DNA from: Bacteroidota bacterium | GTDB taxonomy: Bacteria > Bacteroidota > Ignavibacteria > Ignavibacteriales > Ignavibacteriaceae | DNA length: 20,308 nt | Assembly: GCA_021793635.1 (NCBI GenBank) | Contig: JAJYSI010000011.1 | Coordinates: forward strand, 1-20,308 | Direction of reading: 5' to 3' | In this document: positions 8,109-17,314 of the stretch, one piece after another | How the letters are laid out: each line of letters opens with the position of its first letter | Position numbering within the stretch: the first letter of the stretch is position 1 | Program-made: the position numbers and the translations under genes | The notes under the pieces: generated by a model | The model's database searches: none | The model's input: only the letters and a program-made list of their open reading frames with translations | Told to the model about the DNA's origin: nothing

Positions 8109-8948
8109 TTAAGAAAGAATATCTTTCTTTTGAAAAATCAAAGCCGCTGATCCAAAGAATAAAAATATATGTCCTAAAAGAATTAAAGAATCTTTAACAA
8201 TTTCTTTTATATCGATTGGGTCGTCAAAAAATAACCGCCAGCCATTCATGTAATTCGTAAAAAGGTATGGTTTAATAGCTCTAAAAATTTCAATATTAAT
8301 TCCTGAAATAATTATGAAGATAATAATTATCGCCATCGTTGAGATAATGGGTCCGATTGCATTTTCAACCAATGAAGAAAATAGAAACGCTAGAGAGGCA
8401 ACAACACCCATACCTAATGAAGAAAAACAATAAGCCAATAAAAATCGCCATAAAACATCGTTCTTCGAAAACACAATTATTGTTCCATTCTGAACAACAA
8501 GCAAATCGCCAGAGCCAAAAATACTTAGTCCTAAACCAAGACTAAAAATCGCAAGGAAAAATATTATCATACATGTATAAATGATTCCGGCAAGGAATTT
8601 AGACGTAACGATATTAATTCTTGAAACGGGTCGAGTAATCAACATCCTGTAAGTTCCTGACGTTGCCTCGCCAGCTAAAAGATCACCGGCGACGAGTGTA
8701 ATTAAGAATGGGATATGAATTACCAAGGTGTTAAGGATTAAATGCGAAACTAAATAACCATTCAATAAATTCCCCACGAGGATAAAGGATTGCTGAAGAT
8801 TTTGAGTCATAAAATTAATTGACCGCTGCCCTTCCACGAGCATAGCGACTTGGATTACGGATACGAGAACCGCAATAGCGATAAAACCAATATAGGTTCT
8901 CCATTTCCTAAAAATTTTATAAAGCTCAATATTTATTAATCCAATCAT
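8109..8948 (-). CDS. ABC-2 type transporter permease
   Basis: A 279-residue integral membrane protein with about six hydrophobic segments: roughly residues 19-38, 66-88, 116-143, 165-190, 198-216 and 254-272. Between the second and third it carries GEATSGTYRMLITRPVSR (93-110), the conserved amphipathic loop of ABC-2 permeases that contacts the ATPase. Its ATG overlaps the stop codon of the ATPase gene as ATGA (8945-8948), a sign of translational coupling. The pair resembles the BcrA/NatA-type exporters, which move antibiotics, ions, lipids or other hydrophobic cargo out of the cytoplasm. Nothing visible identifies the cargo. The LolA-like gene follows in the same operon. Confidence 0.9.
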   Translation of the reverse strand: MIGLINIELYKIFRKWRTYIGFIAIAVLVSVIQVAMLVEGQRSINFMTQNLQQSFILVGNLLNGYLVSHLILNTLVIHIPFLITLVAGDLLAGEATSGTYRMLITRPVSRINIVTSKFLAGIIYTCMIIFFLAIFSLGLGLSIFGSGDLLVVQNGTIIVFSKNDVLWRFLLAYCFSSLGMGVVASLAFLFSSLVENAIGPIISTMAIIIIFIIISGINIEIFRAIKPYLFTNYMNGWRLFFDDPIDIKEIVKDSLILLGHIFLFFGSAALIFQKKDILS

Positions 8949-9883
8949 TTGGAAACCGTCTCTGTAATACTTAAAAAATATTCTTCTAGCGAACGTGTAG
9001 GAATTACCGCACTTATTAAAATATTATTTTCTACAAAAAACTTATTCAGGAAAGAAATTTCGCCCGGCTCTAATAGAAAAATCAACTTATTTCCCACAAT
9101 AGAATCGAGCATTTTCATCCAGGAAGTATCATTAATTAATAGCTTTGCTTTTTCAATTTCATCAACTTCAAAAGTTACTTTTAGTTTATTCGAATTCAGC
9201 AAGTCAGAAACATTGCCTTCAACTTTTGCATAACCTTTGTCGATAATAACCATCCGGTTTGCAACAAGCTCTACTTCATAGAGAATATGAGACGATAAAA
9301 ATATTGTTTTCCTTTTTTCTTTGCTTAAATAAATAATCAAGTCTCTAATTTCTTTCATGCCTTGGGGATCCAAACCAGTCGTAGGTTCATCAAGAATTAT
9401 CAAATCGGGTTCGTGTAATAAAGCCTGTGCTAAACCAAGGCGCTGTTTCATCCCGTGTGAAAAAGTTTTGACTTTACTTTTATATCTTTTGTTAAGCCCA
9501 ACTAATTCCAGCATTTCCATAATTCTTTTTTTAGAAATATTGCTGCCCGAAATTTTCCCGAGTATTTCCATGTTTTTATAAGCGGTCATATAGCCATAAA
9601 AATCGGGCTTCTCAACTATAGCACCGATTTTTTTAAGTATTTCAATTCTATTTTCTTTTAAAGATTTTCCAAATAATTTTATATTTCCACCGGAAGGTTT
9701 AATAAGCGATAAAAGCATTCTGATTGTTGTGCTTTTTCCAGCACCGTTTGGGCCTAAAAAGCCAAACACATCTCCCTTATAAACATTCAAACTTAGGTTA
9801 TCAACCGCTCTAATTTCTTTAAACTGTTTAGAAAGATTTTGAACCTCTATTATTTTTTCGTCAGTCAAAACTTCTTCTTTCAT
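8945..9883 (-). CDS. ABC transporter ATP-binding protein (BcrA/NatA type)
   Basis: The 312-residue nucleotide-binding subunit. Walker A is GPNGAGKST (44-52). The Q-loop region reads IGAIVEKPDFYGYMT, with a glutamate in place of the usual glutamine, as in many BcrA-like ATPases. The signature motif reads FSHGMKQRLG (141-150), Walker B with the catalytic glutamate is LIILDEP (161-167), and the switch histidine is His199 in SSHIL. A C-terminal extension of about 90 residues resembles the accessory domain of BcrA/DrrA-type exporters. It energises the ABC-2 permease encoded immediately downstream with an ATGA overlap. It is the first gene of its operon, with the gene-free region 9884-10370 upstream. 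No Shine-Dalgarno is seen before the ATG at 9883. Substrate cannot be inferred. Confidence 0.95.
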   Translation of the reverse strand: MKEEVLTDEKIIEVQNLSKQFKEIRAVDNLSLNVYKGDVFGFLGPNGAGKSTTIRMLLSLIKPSGGNIKLFGKSLKENRIEILKKIGAIVEKPDFYGYMTAYKNMEILGKISGSNISKKRIMEMLELVGLNKRYKSKVKTFSHGMKQRLGLAQALLHEPDLIILDEPTTGLDPQGMKEIRDLIIYLSKEKRKTIFLSSHILYEVELVANRMVIIDKGYAKVEGNVSDLLNSNKLKVTFEVDEIEKAKLLINDTSWMKMLDSIVGNKLIFLLEPGEISFLNKFFVENNILISAVIPTRSLEEYFLSITETVSK

Positions 9884-10370
9884 TGAAACGCATATATAAA
9901 TTGTTCATCTAAATGTATAGAAAATTTATTCTCATATGAAGTGTCCATGATTCAATTTAAATTTAATATGCTAACTTATTTAAGTAGAAGCACTTCGATA
10001 TAAATTTATTAAAATCTAAGTTGAAATTTACGAACAAACTTCATTCAATAAATTACATATTAAAAAATATTTTTTGCTTTTTTATGATGAAATCGACACC
10101 TGAGTAAATTTAATTTGTTTTTTTAAATTTTTATCATCAACTTTGTCTAAAGTTTTTTCTGAACCACGACTGTTAAAAAAACTTTTATTATGTTCTATTT
10201 CCTTTTAATTCTTTTTTATTTAGTTTAAAATATATTCTAAATGAAAATAGACAAAAAAATATTACTAATAAAAAAAGAATTTAATTTCCTCAAGCGATTT
10301 CCATCTTAAAAAAAAGAATAGATGATTATTAAACATTTTGTAAACGTACACTCAGAAGGGAGTTTTTTCC
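9884..10370. other. AT-rich gene-free region between the ABC operon and nrdJ
   Basis: These 487 bases separate divergent genes and must hold both promoters. They are rich in A- and T-tracts, including a 14-bp A/T palindrome (six A, TA-type centre, six T) at 10062-10075. I see no NrdR box pair, no cobalamin-riboswitch B12 box and no tRNA. The longest plus-strand mini-ORF I noticed (10241-10309, 22 codons) has no ribosome-binding site and looks like chance. Confidence 0.6.
10114..10145 (+). promoter_or_regulatory. Candidate nrdJ promoter
   Basis: TTTG at 10114-10117 is followed after 20 bases by CAACTTTG at 10138-10145, one mismatch from TAnnTTTG, with spacing that fits the Bacteroidota pattern. 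It would give a leader of roughly 220 bases before nrdJ. In a region this AT-rich, chance matches are easy, so this is only a candidate. Confidence 0.3.
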
Positions 10371-13300
10371 ATGCAAATTAAGAGACAATTTACCGAAGCA
10401 GAAAAAGATCCATTAGCTTCATTTGAATTCGTCAAGCGCACTTCAGAGATTAAAAATCCCGATGGATCTATTGTCTTTAAAATGGAAGATGTTTTTGTGC
10501 CGTCACATTGGTCACAGGTCGCAACCGATATTATAGCACAAAAATATTTTAGAAAAGCAGGGGTACCAAAGCTACTTGAAAGAATTGAAGAAGAAGGTGT
10601 ACCGACATGGCTACAATCTTCTCAAGCTGATTTTACTAACTTGGAAAAACTCCCACCAAAAGAGAGGTATTCTTCAGAAACCGATTCAAGACAAGTATTT
10701 CATCGTTTAGCTGGATGTTGGACATACTGGGGATGGGAAGCAAAATACTTTGATTGCGAAGATGACGCAAAGGCTTTTTATGATGAATTAATGTATATGC
10801 TCGCCAATCAAATGACTGCCCCAAACAGTCCTCAATGGTTTAATACAGGGCTGCACTGGTCTTACGGAATTACAGGCCCTTCGCAAGGTCATTATTACGT
10901 TGATTATGTTACCGGTAATTTAAAAGCTTCAGAAGACGCGTATTCTCACCCACAACCTCATGCATGTTTCATTCAATCTGTTAAAGATGATTTGGTAAAC
11001 GAAGGTGGAATCATGGATCTTTGGGTTCGTGAAGCGAGGTTATTTAAATACGGTTCCGGGACTGGTTCTAATTTTTCAGAAATAAGAGGTGCGGATGAAC
11101 CATTAAGCGGCGGCGGAAGGTCTTCTGGTCTTATGTCTTTTTTAAAGATTGGCGATAGATCGGCAGGCGCAATTAAATCTGGCGGCACAACAAGACGCGC
11201 TGCAAAAATGGTAACACTTGATCTCGATCACCCAGATATCGAAGATTTTATAAATTGGAAAGTAACCGAAGAACAAAAGGTTGCTTCCTTAGTTACAGGC
11301 TCCAAGCTATGCAATCTCCATTTAAATGCAATTATGAAAGCCTGCTACGATGAACATCCAGAAAACGATAGATTCAATAAAAATCTTAATAAAAAATTGA
11401 AGCATGCCGTTATTGAAGCAAGAAGAGCAATGATTCCAGGGAATTATATAGAAAGAGTAATTCAACTTGCAAAGCTTGGATTCAAATCAATTGAATTCCC
11501 TATTTATGATACAGATTGGGAATCGGAAGCGTACGCAACTGTAGCAGGACAAAATTCAAACAATTCAATTAGAGTAAAAAATGAATTTATGAATGCAGTT
11601 ATCAACGACGGTGATTGGAATCTATATTGGAGAGTTGAGAAGAAAAAAGCTAAAGAAGAAAAACGTTCACCTAAACCTTCAAGAACCTTAAAGGCAAGAG
11701 AGCTCTGGGATCAAATTGCTTTTTCGGCTTGGTCTAGTGCAGATCCAGGGATTCAGTATCATTCAACAATAAATGAATGGCACACATGCCCTGAAGACGG
11801 GGAAATAAAGGCTTCTAATCCTTGCAGTGAGTATATGTTTCTTGACGATACGGCTTGTAATCTTGCTTCAATAAATTTAGTAAAATATTACGACACTAAG
11901 ACGCACAAATTTGACATTGAGGCTTATCGTCATACAACGAGACTTTGGACTATTGTCCTTGAAATTAGTGTTTTAATGGCTCAGTTTCCAAGCAAGGAAA
12001 TTGCACAACGCAGTTATGAATTCCGGACACTTGGTCTTGGCTATGCAAACCTTGGGTCTTTATTGATGCTACAAGGAATCCCTTATGACAGCAATGAAGC
12101 CTTTGCTATTTGCGGCGCTTTGACTGCCATTATGCACATGTCTGCCTATGCAACATCCGCTGAAATGTCTAAAGAACTTGGCCCATTTCCTCAGTATAAA
12201 AAAAATAAAGAGCACATGTTGCGCGTTATCGAAAACCACCGGAGAGCTGCATACAATGTTCCCACCGAAGAGTATGAAAAACTTTCAATCTTCCCGGTTG
12301 GCATAAATCCAAAACATTGTCCATCAGACTTATTAAAAGCTGCAAGAGAAGATGCCGATAGAGCACTTGAGTTAGGAACGGAGCATGGTTTTCGAAATGC
12401 ACAGGTAACAGTTATCGCTCCAACCGGAACAATCGGTTTAGTAATGGACTGCGATACGACTGGTGTTGAACCTGATTATGCCTTAGTTAAATTTAAAAAA
12501 CTTGCTGGCGGCGGTTACTTCAAGATTATAAATCAATCAATTCCACCCGCGCTTGAAAGATTAGGTTATAATAGAGACCAGATGAATGAAATTGTTAAAT
12601 ATGCAAAAGGAACCGGCTCGCTTGAAGGTTGTCCTTATATAAATCATGAATCTTTAAAGGCAAAGGGATTTACCGATTTAGCTCTTGATAAAATTGAAAA
12701 AGCTTTACCTACTGTATTCGATTTAACTTTTGCTTTCAATAAATTCACTTTAGGCACAGATTTCCTTATCAACAAATTAAAATTTAGCGAAGAAGGAATT
12801 GATACTTTTGATTTTAATATTCTTACTTCATTGGGATTTTCAAAACAGGAAATTGCTACGGCGAACGATTATGTTTGCGGAACGATGACAATCGAAGGCG
12901 CTCCTTTCTTGAAGCATGAGCATTATCCGGTTTTTGATTGCGCAAACAAGTGCGGAAAAAAGGGAATGCGTTTTATCCGACCCATCGCTCATATCAAAAT
13001 GATGGCTGCGGCTCAGCCGTTTATTTCAGGCGCAATTTCAAAAACAATAAACTTTCCTAATCAAGCTACGGTCGATGAAGTAAAAGAAGCTTATATGGAA
13101 TCATGGAAACTGGGAATAAAAGCTAACGCTATATACAGAGACGGCTCAAAACTTTCACAACCTCTTAATACAATTACTGACGAAGAGATGGAAGCAATCC
13201 TTGAAGATAAAGAGCAAAATGACATTGTGAAAGTTGCCGAAAAAATAATTCACCGTTATATAGCAAAGAGAAGAAGACTTCCGGACAGAAGAACAGGTTA

Positions 13301-13955
13301 CACTCAGAAAGCAAAAATAAACGGGCAATCGGTATACATCAGAACCGGCGAATATGAGAATGGACAGCTTGGAGAGATTTTCATTGATATGCACCGTGAG
13401 GGGGCAGCTTTCAGAAGCTTGCTTAACTGCTTCGCAATTTCTATCTCCCTTGGATTGCAGCACGGCGTACCGCTTGAAGAATTTATAGATGCTTTTGTTT
13501 TTACAAGGTTTGAACCGAGTGGAATTGTAGCAGGCAATGATAAAATTAAAATGGCTACTTCAGTTATCGATTATATATTTAGAGAATTAGCCGTTACTTA
13601 TTTAGGAAGACACGACCTTGCCCATGTAGAACCAGACGAACAAAAATCCAAAGCTTCTCCCGGTATTGTAAAAAAACTTGTCGAGCCTGAATTTGAAAGC
13701 GAAGAAGTTGTAAGTGAACGGTTAGTTGAACTCGACAGAGATAACGTTCAAACTTATAATTATTCTCTTTCTTCAAGTGAAGAAAAATTTCACAAAATGC
13801 CGAATCATCAAACAACAATGCAAATAAAGGTAAGACAGGCAATCGAACGCGGCTACACCGGCGATATTTGCACAGAGTGCCAAAGTATGACCATGGTAAG
13901 AAACGGGACTTGTTTAAAATGTATGACTTGCGGCTCTACTTCAGGATGCAGTTGA
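10371..13955 (+). CDS. nrdJ: Adenosylcobalamin-dependent (class II) ribonucleotide reductase
   Basis: This enzyme reduces ribonucleotides to deoxyribonucleotides using a radical generated from coenzyme B12, without oxygen dependence. The 1194-residue chain fits the long class II form. Motifs in order: NSPQWFNTG at 152-160; HACFIQS with Cys199 of the reducible pair; NPCSE at 483-487 with Asn483, thiyl-radical Cys485 and Glu487; and Cys496 in ACNLASINL, 11 residues later as in other class II enzymes. PTGTIG follows at 684-689. A TSCPD domain fills about 975-1090, and a Cys-rich tail (C1167, C1170, C1181, C1184, C1187, C1193) probably relays electrons from thioredoxin. No N-terminal ATP-cone and no intein are visible. 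AAGGGAG at 10356-10362, eight bases before the ATG, is a strong ribosome-binding site. The gene is monocistronic and ends at a clear terminator. Confidence 0.97.
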   Translation: MQIKRQFTEAEKDPLASFEFVKRTSEIKNPDGSIVFKMEDVFVPSHWSQVATDIIAQKYFRKAGVPKLLERIEEEGVPTWLQSSQADFTNLEKLPPKERYSSETDSRQVFHRLAGCWTYWGWEAKYFDCEDDAKAFYDELMYMLANQMTAPNSPQWFNTGLHWSYGITGPSQGHYYVDYVTGNLKASEDAYSHPQPHACFIQSVKDDLVNEGGIMDLWVREARLFKYGSGTGSNFSEIRGADEPLSGGGRSSGLMSFLKIGDRSAGAIKSGGTTRRAAKMVTLDLDHPDIEDFINWKVTEEQKVASLVTGSKLCNLHLNAIMKACYDEHPENDRFNKNLNKKLKHAVIEARRAMIPGNYIERVIQLAKLGFKSIEFPIYDTDWESEAYATVAGQNSNNSIRVKNEFMNAVINDGDWNLYWRVEKKKAKEEKRSPKPSRTLKARELWDQIAFSAWSSADPGIQYHSTINEWHTCPEDGEIKASNPCSEYMFLDDTACNLASINLVKYYDTKTHKFDIEAYRHTTRLWTIVLEISVLMAQFPSKEIAQRSYEFRTLGLGYANLGSLLMLQGIPYDSNEAFAICGALTAIMHMSAYATSAEMSKELGPFPQYKKNKEHMLRVIENHRRAAYNVPTEEYEKLSIFPVGINPKHCPSDLLKAAREDADRALELGTEHGFRNAQVTVIAPTGTIGLVMDCDTTGVEPDYALVKFKKLAGGGYFKIINQSIPPALERLGYNRDQMNEIVKYAKGTGSLEGCPYINHESLKAKGFTDLALDKIEKALPTVFDLTFAFNKFTLGTDFLINKLKFSEEGIDTFDFNILTSLGFSKQEIATANDYVCGTMTIEGAPFLKHEHYPVFDCANKCGKKGMRFIRPIAHIKMMAAAQPFISGAISKTINFPNQATVDEVKEAYMESWKLGIKANAIYRDGSKLSQPLNTITDEEMEAILEDKEQNDIVKVAEKIIHRYIAKRRRLPDRRTGYTQKAKINGQSVYIRTGEYENGQLGEIFIDMHREGAAFRSLLNCFAISISLGLQHGVPLEEFIDAFVFTRFEPSGIVAGNDKIKMATSVIDYIFRELAVTYLGRHDLAHVEPDEQKSKASPGIVKKLVEPEFESEEVVSERLVELDRDNVQTYNYSLSSSEEKFHKMPNHQTTMQIKVRQAIERGYTGDICTECQSMTMVRNGTCLKCMTCGSTSGCS

Positions 13956-13978
13956 TCGGAACAATATAATCTAAACAG

Positions 13979-14008
13979 AAAAGCCGTTTAATTTAGGACG
14001 GCTTTTTT
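13979..14008 (+). terminator. Intrinsic terminator of nrdJ
   Basis: A nine-base stem AAAAGCCGT (13979-13987) pairs perfectly with ACGGCTTTT (13998-14006) across a 10-base loop and runs into six Ts at 14003-14008. It lies 23 bases after the nrdJ stop. On the minus strand the stem is followed by only four Ts, so it might weakly stop the convergent MFS transcript as well. Confidence 0.9.
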
Positions 14009-14155
14009 ATGGACAATTAGTCTTACTATTCCATCATGAGGTGGTCATTAATAAAATATATCCGAACTCATCTCAATTTGAAAATCTTAATATTATTTCC
14101 ATAAAACAGTTAATGACGAAATAAGATTGCATAATTTAGCTAGCCGCAAACCATC

Positions 14156-15412
14156 TTACAACTTTAATTTTCTTAATTTAGGTGCAAATGTTTGTATTAC
14201 TGCGACAACAATTAGGGTCATACTACCGCCAAAAATAATCGACGGAACCAAGCCCAATAATTTAGCCGCAAGACCGGATTCAAAAGAGCCAAGTTCATTT
14301 GAAGAGCCTACAAAGATGCCGTTAACGGCAGAAACACGTCCGCGCATTTCATCTGGTGTGTAAAGCTGGATAATTGTAGCCCGAATTATTACGCTAACAT
14401 TATCAAACAATCCGCTTAAGAATAAAACGAACAAAGAGAAATAGAAACTTTTAGACAATGCAAACAAAATCATCGAAATACCGAACGCAAAGACACAAAT
14501 TAATAGATTACGTCCGGCATTTTTGAAGAATGGATTATGAGCTTGTATAACAGACATAATTATTTCTCCCAAGGCAGGAGCAGCTCTCAGAAATCCTAAT
14601 CCTTTAGCGCCGATATGAAGAACCTGGTCGGCAAAAATGGGAAGAACGGAAACAGCGCCGCCAAAGAAAACCGCGAACATATCAAGAGTAATTGCGCTTA
14701 AAATAATCTGTTCCTTAAAAACAAATTTCAGACCTGCAGAAAGACTTTGCCGGATAGTTTCTTTTGAGGCTCGAGCCGGTAATTGTTTGTTTTGTACTTT
14801 GGCAAACAATAAAAAACCAGCTGCGCTCATTATAATAACGACTAAATATGCATTTCCTATACCGGAAAAGCCATAAAGTAATCCTCCCGTGGCAGGCCCT
14901 GTTACGTCGGCAAGTTGCCAAGCTAGGCTGTTCCAGGTGGAGGCATTTCCAAATAATTCGCGCGGTACAAGCTGAGCAACAAATGCCCCTTGAGCAGGAG
15001 ACATAAATCCGCGCGCCACTCCAGTAACAATAATTATTAAATAAATTGGAAATACACCTTGTTCAATAAGAATAATATGGAACCTTGTAGAGATCAGAAA
15101 AAGCGCAGAAGCAGATAAAAGATAAACGATATTAGAAATAAGTATAATTTTTTTTCTGGTTACTACCTCTGCGACGTGACCGGCAAACAGAGAAATACTA
15201 AGAAACGGCAACGCTTCGGAAAGTCCGATTAAGCCTAAGGAAAGTGCATCATGTGTAATCTCATAAATTTGCCAGCCTACTATAACTGATTGCATTTGGA
15301 TTGCAAAGGTCAGGAGAAAACGAGCACTGACAAACCACTTAAAGTCATTTATCTTTAAAGATGCATAAGCGTCATTGTTTTTTAGATCATAATTCATTTT
15401 AACATAATTCAT
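14156..15412 (-). CDS. MFS transporter, EntS-like exporter family
   Basis: A 418-residue polytopic membrane protein with about 12 hydrophobic segments, consistent with the major facilitator superfamily. The loop after the second segment reads GHVAEVVTRKKI (78-89), a variant of MFS motif A (G-x-x-x-D-R-x-G-R/K-K). The overall sequence resembles the MFS_3/EntS branch, which includes siderophore and drug exporters. A second motif-A-like loop between the halves is not obvious. The start is ambiguous: two ATGs (15412 and 15397) arise from a tandem 15-base repeat, giving MNYVKMNYDL, and neither has a clear Shine-Dalgarno. It is the last gene of the minus-strand group and lies 198 bases after the NlpC/P60 gene, so it may have its own promoter. 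Cargo is unknown. Confidence 0.9.
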   Translation of the reverse strand: MNYVKMNYDLKNNDAYASLKINDFKWFVSARFLLTFAIQMQSVIVGWQIYEITHDALSLGLIGLSEALPFLSISLFAGHVAEVVTRKKIILISNIVYLLSASALFLISTRFHIILIEQGVFPIYLIIIVTGVARGFMSPAQGAFVAQLVPRELFGNASTWNSLAWQLADVTGPATGGLLYGFSGIGNAYLVVIIMSAAGFLLFAKVQNKQLPARASKETIRQSLSAGLKFVFKEQIILSAITLDMFAVFFGGAVSVLPIFADQVLHIGAKGLGFLRAAPALGEIIMSVIQAHNPFFKNAGRNLLICVFAFGISMILFALSKSFYFSLFVLFLSGLFDNVSVIIRATIIQLYTPDEMRGRVSAVNGIFVGSSNELGSFESGLAAKLLGLVPSIIFGGSMTLIVVAVIQTFAPKLRKLKL

Positions 15413-15433
15413 TTTAACATAATTCTTTTTGTC
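15389..15433. repeat. 15-base tandem repeat spanning the MFS start codon
   Basis: Two perfect copies of ATAATTCATTTTAAC lie at 15389-15403 and 15404-15418. A third copy at 15419-15433 differs at three positions. Because the unit is a multiple of three and contains CAT, each perfect copy supplies an in-frame ATG on the minus strand, encoding Met-Asn-Tyr twice. Confidence 0.8.
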
Positions 15434-15485
15434 GATGTATTATTTATAAACCAAAATAGATTGCTAAGGTATATCATTCAGAAAT

Positions 15486-15493
15486 CAAAAATA
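15486..15493 (-). promoter_or_regulatory. Candidate MFS promoter -7 element
   Basis: On the minus strand these bases read TATTTTTG, an exact fit to TAnnTTTG, about 75 bases before the MFS start. No good -33 TTTG lies 19-21 bases upstream, so the call is weak. Confidence 0.3.
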
Positions 15494-15610
15494 AGCTAAA
15501 CACAATATAACTGCATAGAAAATACTTGATAGGAATAACCATTTTGACCATTGATTGTTGTGGAAATAGATATGCAAAAATTATTATTACTAAAAGAAAT
15601 TTCGGGTATT

Positions 15611-16348
15611 CTAATTTTTCCCAGTAACATTGGCTGGGTTAAAAAGATTTTCAATTCTTCTGCCGCCCATAAATCTTTTTTCATAATAAGTATCATCAAT
15701 TGAAGAGACAATTACACCATTTCTAGAACTTGCGTGTGCAAATAGATGATCGCCAATATAAATCCCAACGTGTCCCGGTTTAATTCCCCTTCGCGTGTTA
15801 AAAAAAACTAAGTCACCAAATTTAAGGTCGTCAACATTATCGACCGGATCGCCTTCTGTAAATTGCTCGTGAGCACTTCTTAACAAGTCGATAGAAAATG
15901 TTTTGGAATATATTTTTTGTGTAAATGCAGAGCAGTCAATTCCATTAGCAGTATTACCGCCATATTTATATGGGGTATCTAAATATTTTATTATCTCCAT
16001 CAGCATCTTTTCTCTGCCAGTAACTTGATATGTAGTAAGTTTCTCATCTTTTGATTTAAGTTTTTTCATCAAAGAAGCTATGTCAATGCTTTTTTCATTA
16101 GGAGGAATGTCATCCGTATCAGATTCAACTACTTCACTGTCGTTTACGGTCGTATCAAAATTTTGTTCTTTATCTGAAAAATTATTTTTTTCTTTGTCTG
16201 AGCTAAATTTTACGGTGGAATTGTTTTTGTCCGCTTTTTCTTTATATGTGTTGTATCGCATAGTGCTTGTAGTCGAGGCGCAACCGGAAATTAAAAGTAC
16301 GCTGGTTATTCCAAAAAAGCATAGATAACTGTAACGGATTTTTCTCAT
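15611..16348 (-). CDS. NlpC/P60 family lipoprotein, cell-wall hydrolase
   Basis: A 245-residue lipoprotein. The N-terminus has a signal peptide ending in the lipobox LISGC with Cys23 as the lipidated residue. A low-complexity, charged linker spans about residues 30-100 (rich in Asn, Asp, Lys, Glu and Ser). The C-terminal NlpC/P60 cysteine-peptidase domain covers about 112-235, with catalytic Cys139 in NGIDCSAF, His193 in KPGHVGIYIG and His205 in LFAHAS. Such enzymes cleave peptide stems of peptidoglycan, usually the gamma-D-Glu to diamino-acid bond, here from a membrane-anchored position. Serine or alanine after the lipidated cysteine suggests sorting to the outer membrane, by analogy only. 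The gene starts six bases after the rpoD stop, so both are probably on one mRNA. Confidence 0.93.
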   Translation of the reverse strand: MRKIRYSYLCFFGITSVLLISGCASTTSTMRYNTYKEKADKNNSTVKFSSDKEKNNFSDKEQNFDTTVNDSEVVESDTDDIPPNEKSIDIASLMKKLKSKDEKLTTYQVTGREKMLMEIIKYLDTPYKYGGNTANGIDCSAFTQKIYSKTFSIDLLRSAHEQFTEGDPVDNVDDLKFGDLVFFNTRRGIKPGHVGIYIGDHLFAHASSRNGVIVSSIDDTYYEKRFMGGRRIENLFNPANVTGKN

Positions 16349-16354
16349 TTATTT

Positions 16355-17209
16355 TTAGCCAAGATATGATTTTAAATTTTTACTTCTTGAAGCATGTCTA
16401 AGTCTACGGATTGCTTTCTCTTTTATTTGCCTAACTCTTTCGCGCGTCAGATTAAACTTTTCACCAATTTCCTCAAGGGTAAGAGAATGTTCCTTGTTTA
16501 ATCCAAAATAAAGTCTAATAACTTCCGATTCTCTTTCGGATAAAGTTGAAAGAGCGCGATTTATTTCGGATTTGAGCGATTCGATCATCAGAGTATAATC
16601 GGGTGTAGGAAGTTCATCATTCTCAATTACATCCAAAAGACTATTCTCTTCACCTTGGGTGAAAGGAGCATCCATAGAAACATGTCTGCTAGAAATTTTT
16701 AAGGTTTCGGCAACATCTAGAACATCCATTTCGAGTTCTGTCGCCAGTTCCACAGCGGTTGGTTCTCTTTCAAATTCTTGCTCAAGATTGCTATATGCTT
16801 TACCGATTTTATTCAGAGCACCGACTCTATTGAGCGGCAGTCTGACAATTCTCGATTGTTCTGCAAGGGCTTGAAGAATTGACTGCCTAATCCACCATAC
16901 AGCATAAGAAATGAACTTAAAGCCACGAGTTTCATCAAATCTTTTAGCCGCTTTAATCAGCCCCAGGTTTCCTTCATTTATTAAATCACCAAGGGATAAA
17001 CCCTGATTTTGATACTGTTTTGATACGCTCACAACAAAACGCAAGTTTGCCTTTGTCAGCAATTCAAGAGCAAGTTGATCACCCTTTTTTATTCTAATAG
17101 CCAACTCAATTTCTTGGTCTGGAGTAAGCAGGTCAACTTTGCCAATCTCCTGCAAATATTTATCAAGGGACTGGCTTTCACGATTGGTAAATTGTTTCGT
17201 TATTTTCAC
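16355..17209 (-). CDS. rpoD: Primary RNA polymerase sigma factor, Bacteroidota RpoD type
   Basis: Sigma-70 family factor directing RNA polymerase to housekeeping promoters. The 284 residues begin with [20 protein letters not shown], close to the start of Bacteroidota primary sigma factors, which lack region 1.1. Region 1.2 covers about 12-45. Region 2 covers about 53-122, including [19 protein letters not shown] for -10 recognition and melting. Region 3 covers about 130-205. Region 4 covers about 217-270, with the helix-turn-helix [20 protein letters not shown]. The start is a GTG at 17209. An in-frame TAA lies directly before it and a GAGG site sits seven bases upstream, so no longer start is possible. 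Its type agrees with the TAnnTTTG elements seen elsewhere in the window. A 105-base AT-rich gap separates it from deoB; no strong promoter is visible there. Confidence 0.95.
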   Translation of the reverse strand: MKITKQFTNRESQSLDKYLQEIGKVDLLTPDQEIELAIRIKKGDQLALELLTKANLRFVVSVSKQYQNQGLSLGDLINEGNLGLIKAAKRFDETRGFKFISYAVWWIRQSILQALAEQSRIVRLPLNRVGALNKIGKAYSNLEQEFEREPTAVELATELEMDVLDVAETLKISSRHVSMDAPFTQGEENSLLDVIENDELPTPDYTLMIESLKSEINRALSTLSERESEVIRLYFGLNKEHSLTLEEIGEKFNLTRERVRQIKEKAIRRLRHASRSKNLKSYLG

Positions 17210-17314
17210 TTATCTACCTCGCTGAAAAAAGTTAAAAATCAAATGAAGATTAAAAGTTTATAATTTATTCTCTAATAAATATATTTTTAACCTTAATTTA
17301 ATAGCAACAAATTC

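Noticed and set aside
10241..10309. A 22-codon open frame (ATG to TAA) in the nrdJ leader, possibly a leader peptide
   Set aside because: It is very A-rich, has no ribosome-binding site, and shows no regulatory codon run or following attenuator hairpin. Chance is the simpler explanation in this AT-rich stretch.
10371..13955. An intein in nrdJ, a common insertion site
   Set aside because: The catalytic motifs NPCSE, ACNL and PTGTIG are uninterrupted and the chain length is normal for the long class II form. No intein block motifs are seen.
15496..15711. A 71-codon minus-strand frame after the NlpC/P60 gene
   Set aside because: Nearly half of it overlaps the NlpC/P60 coding sequence in another frame, it has no ribosome-binding site, and its composition is not protein-like.
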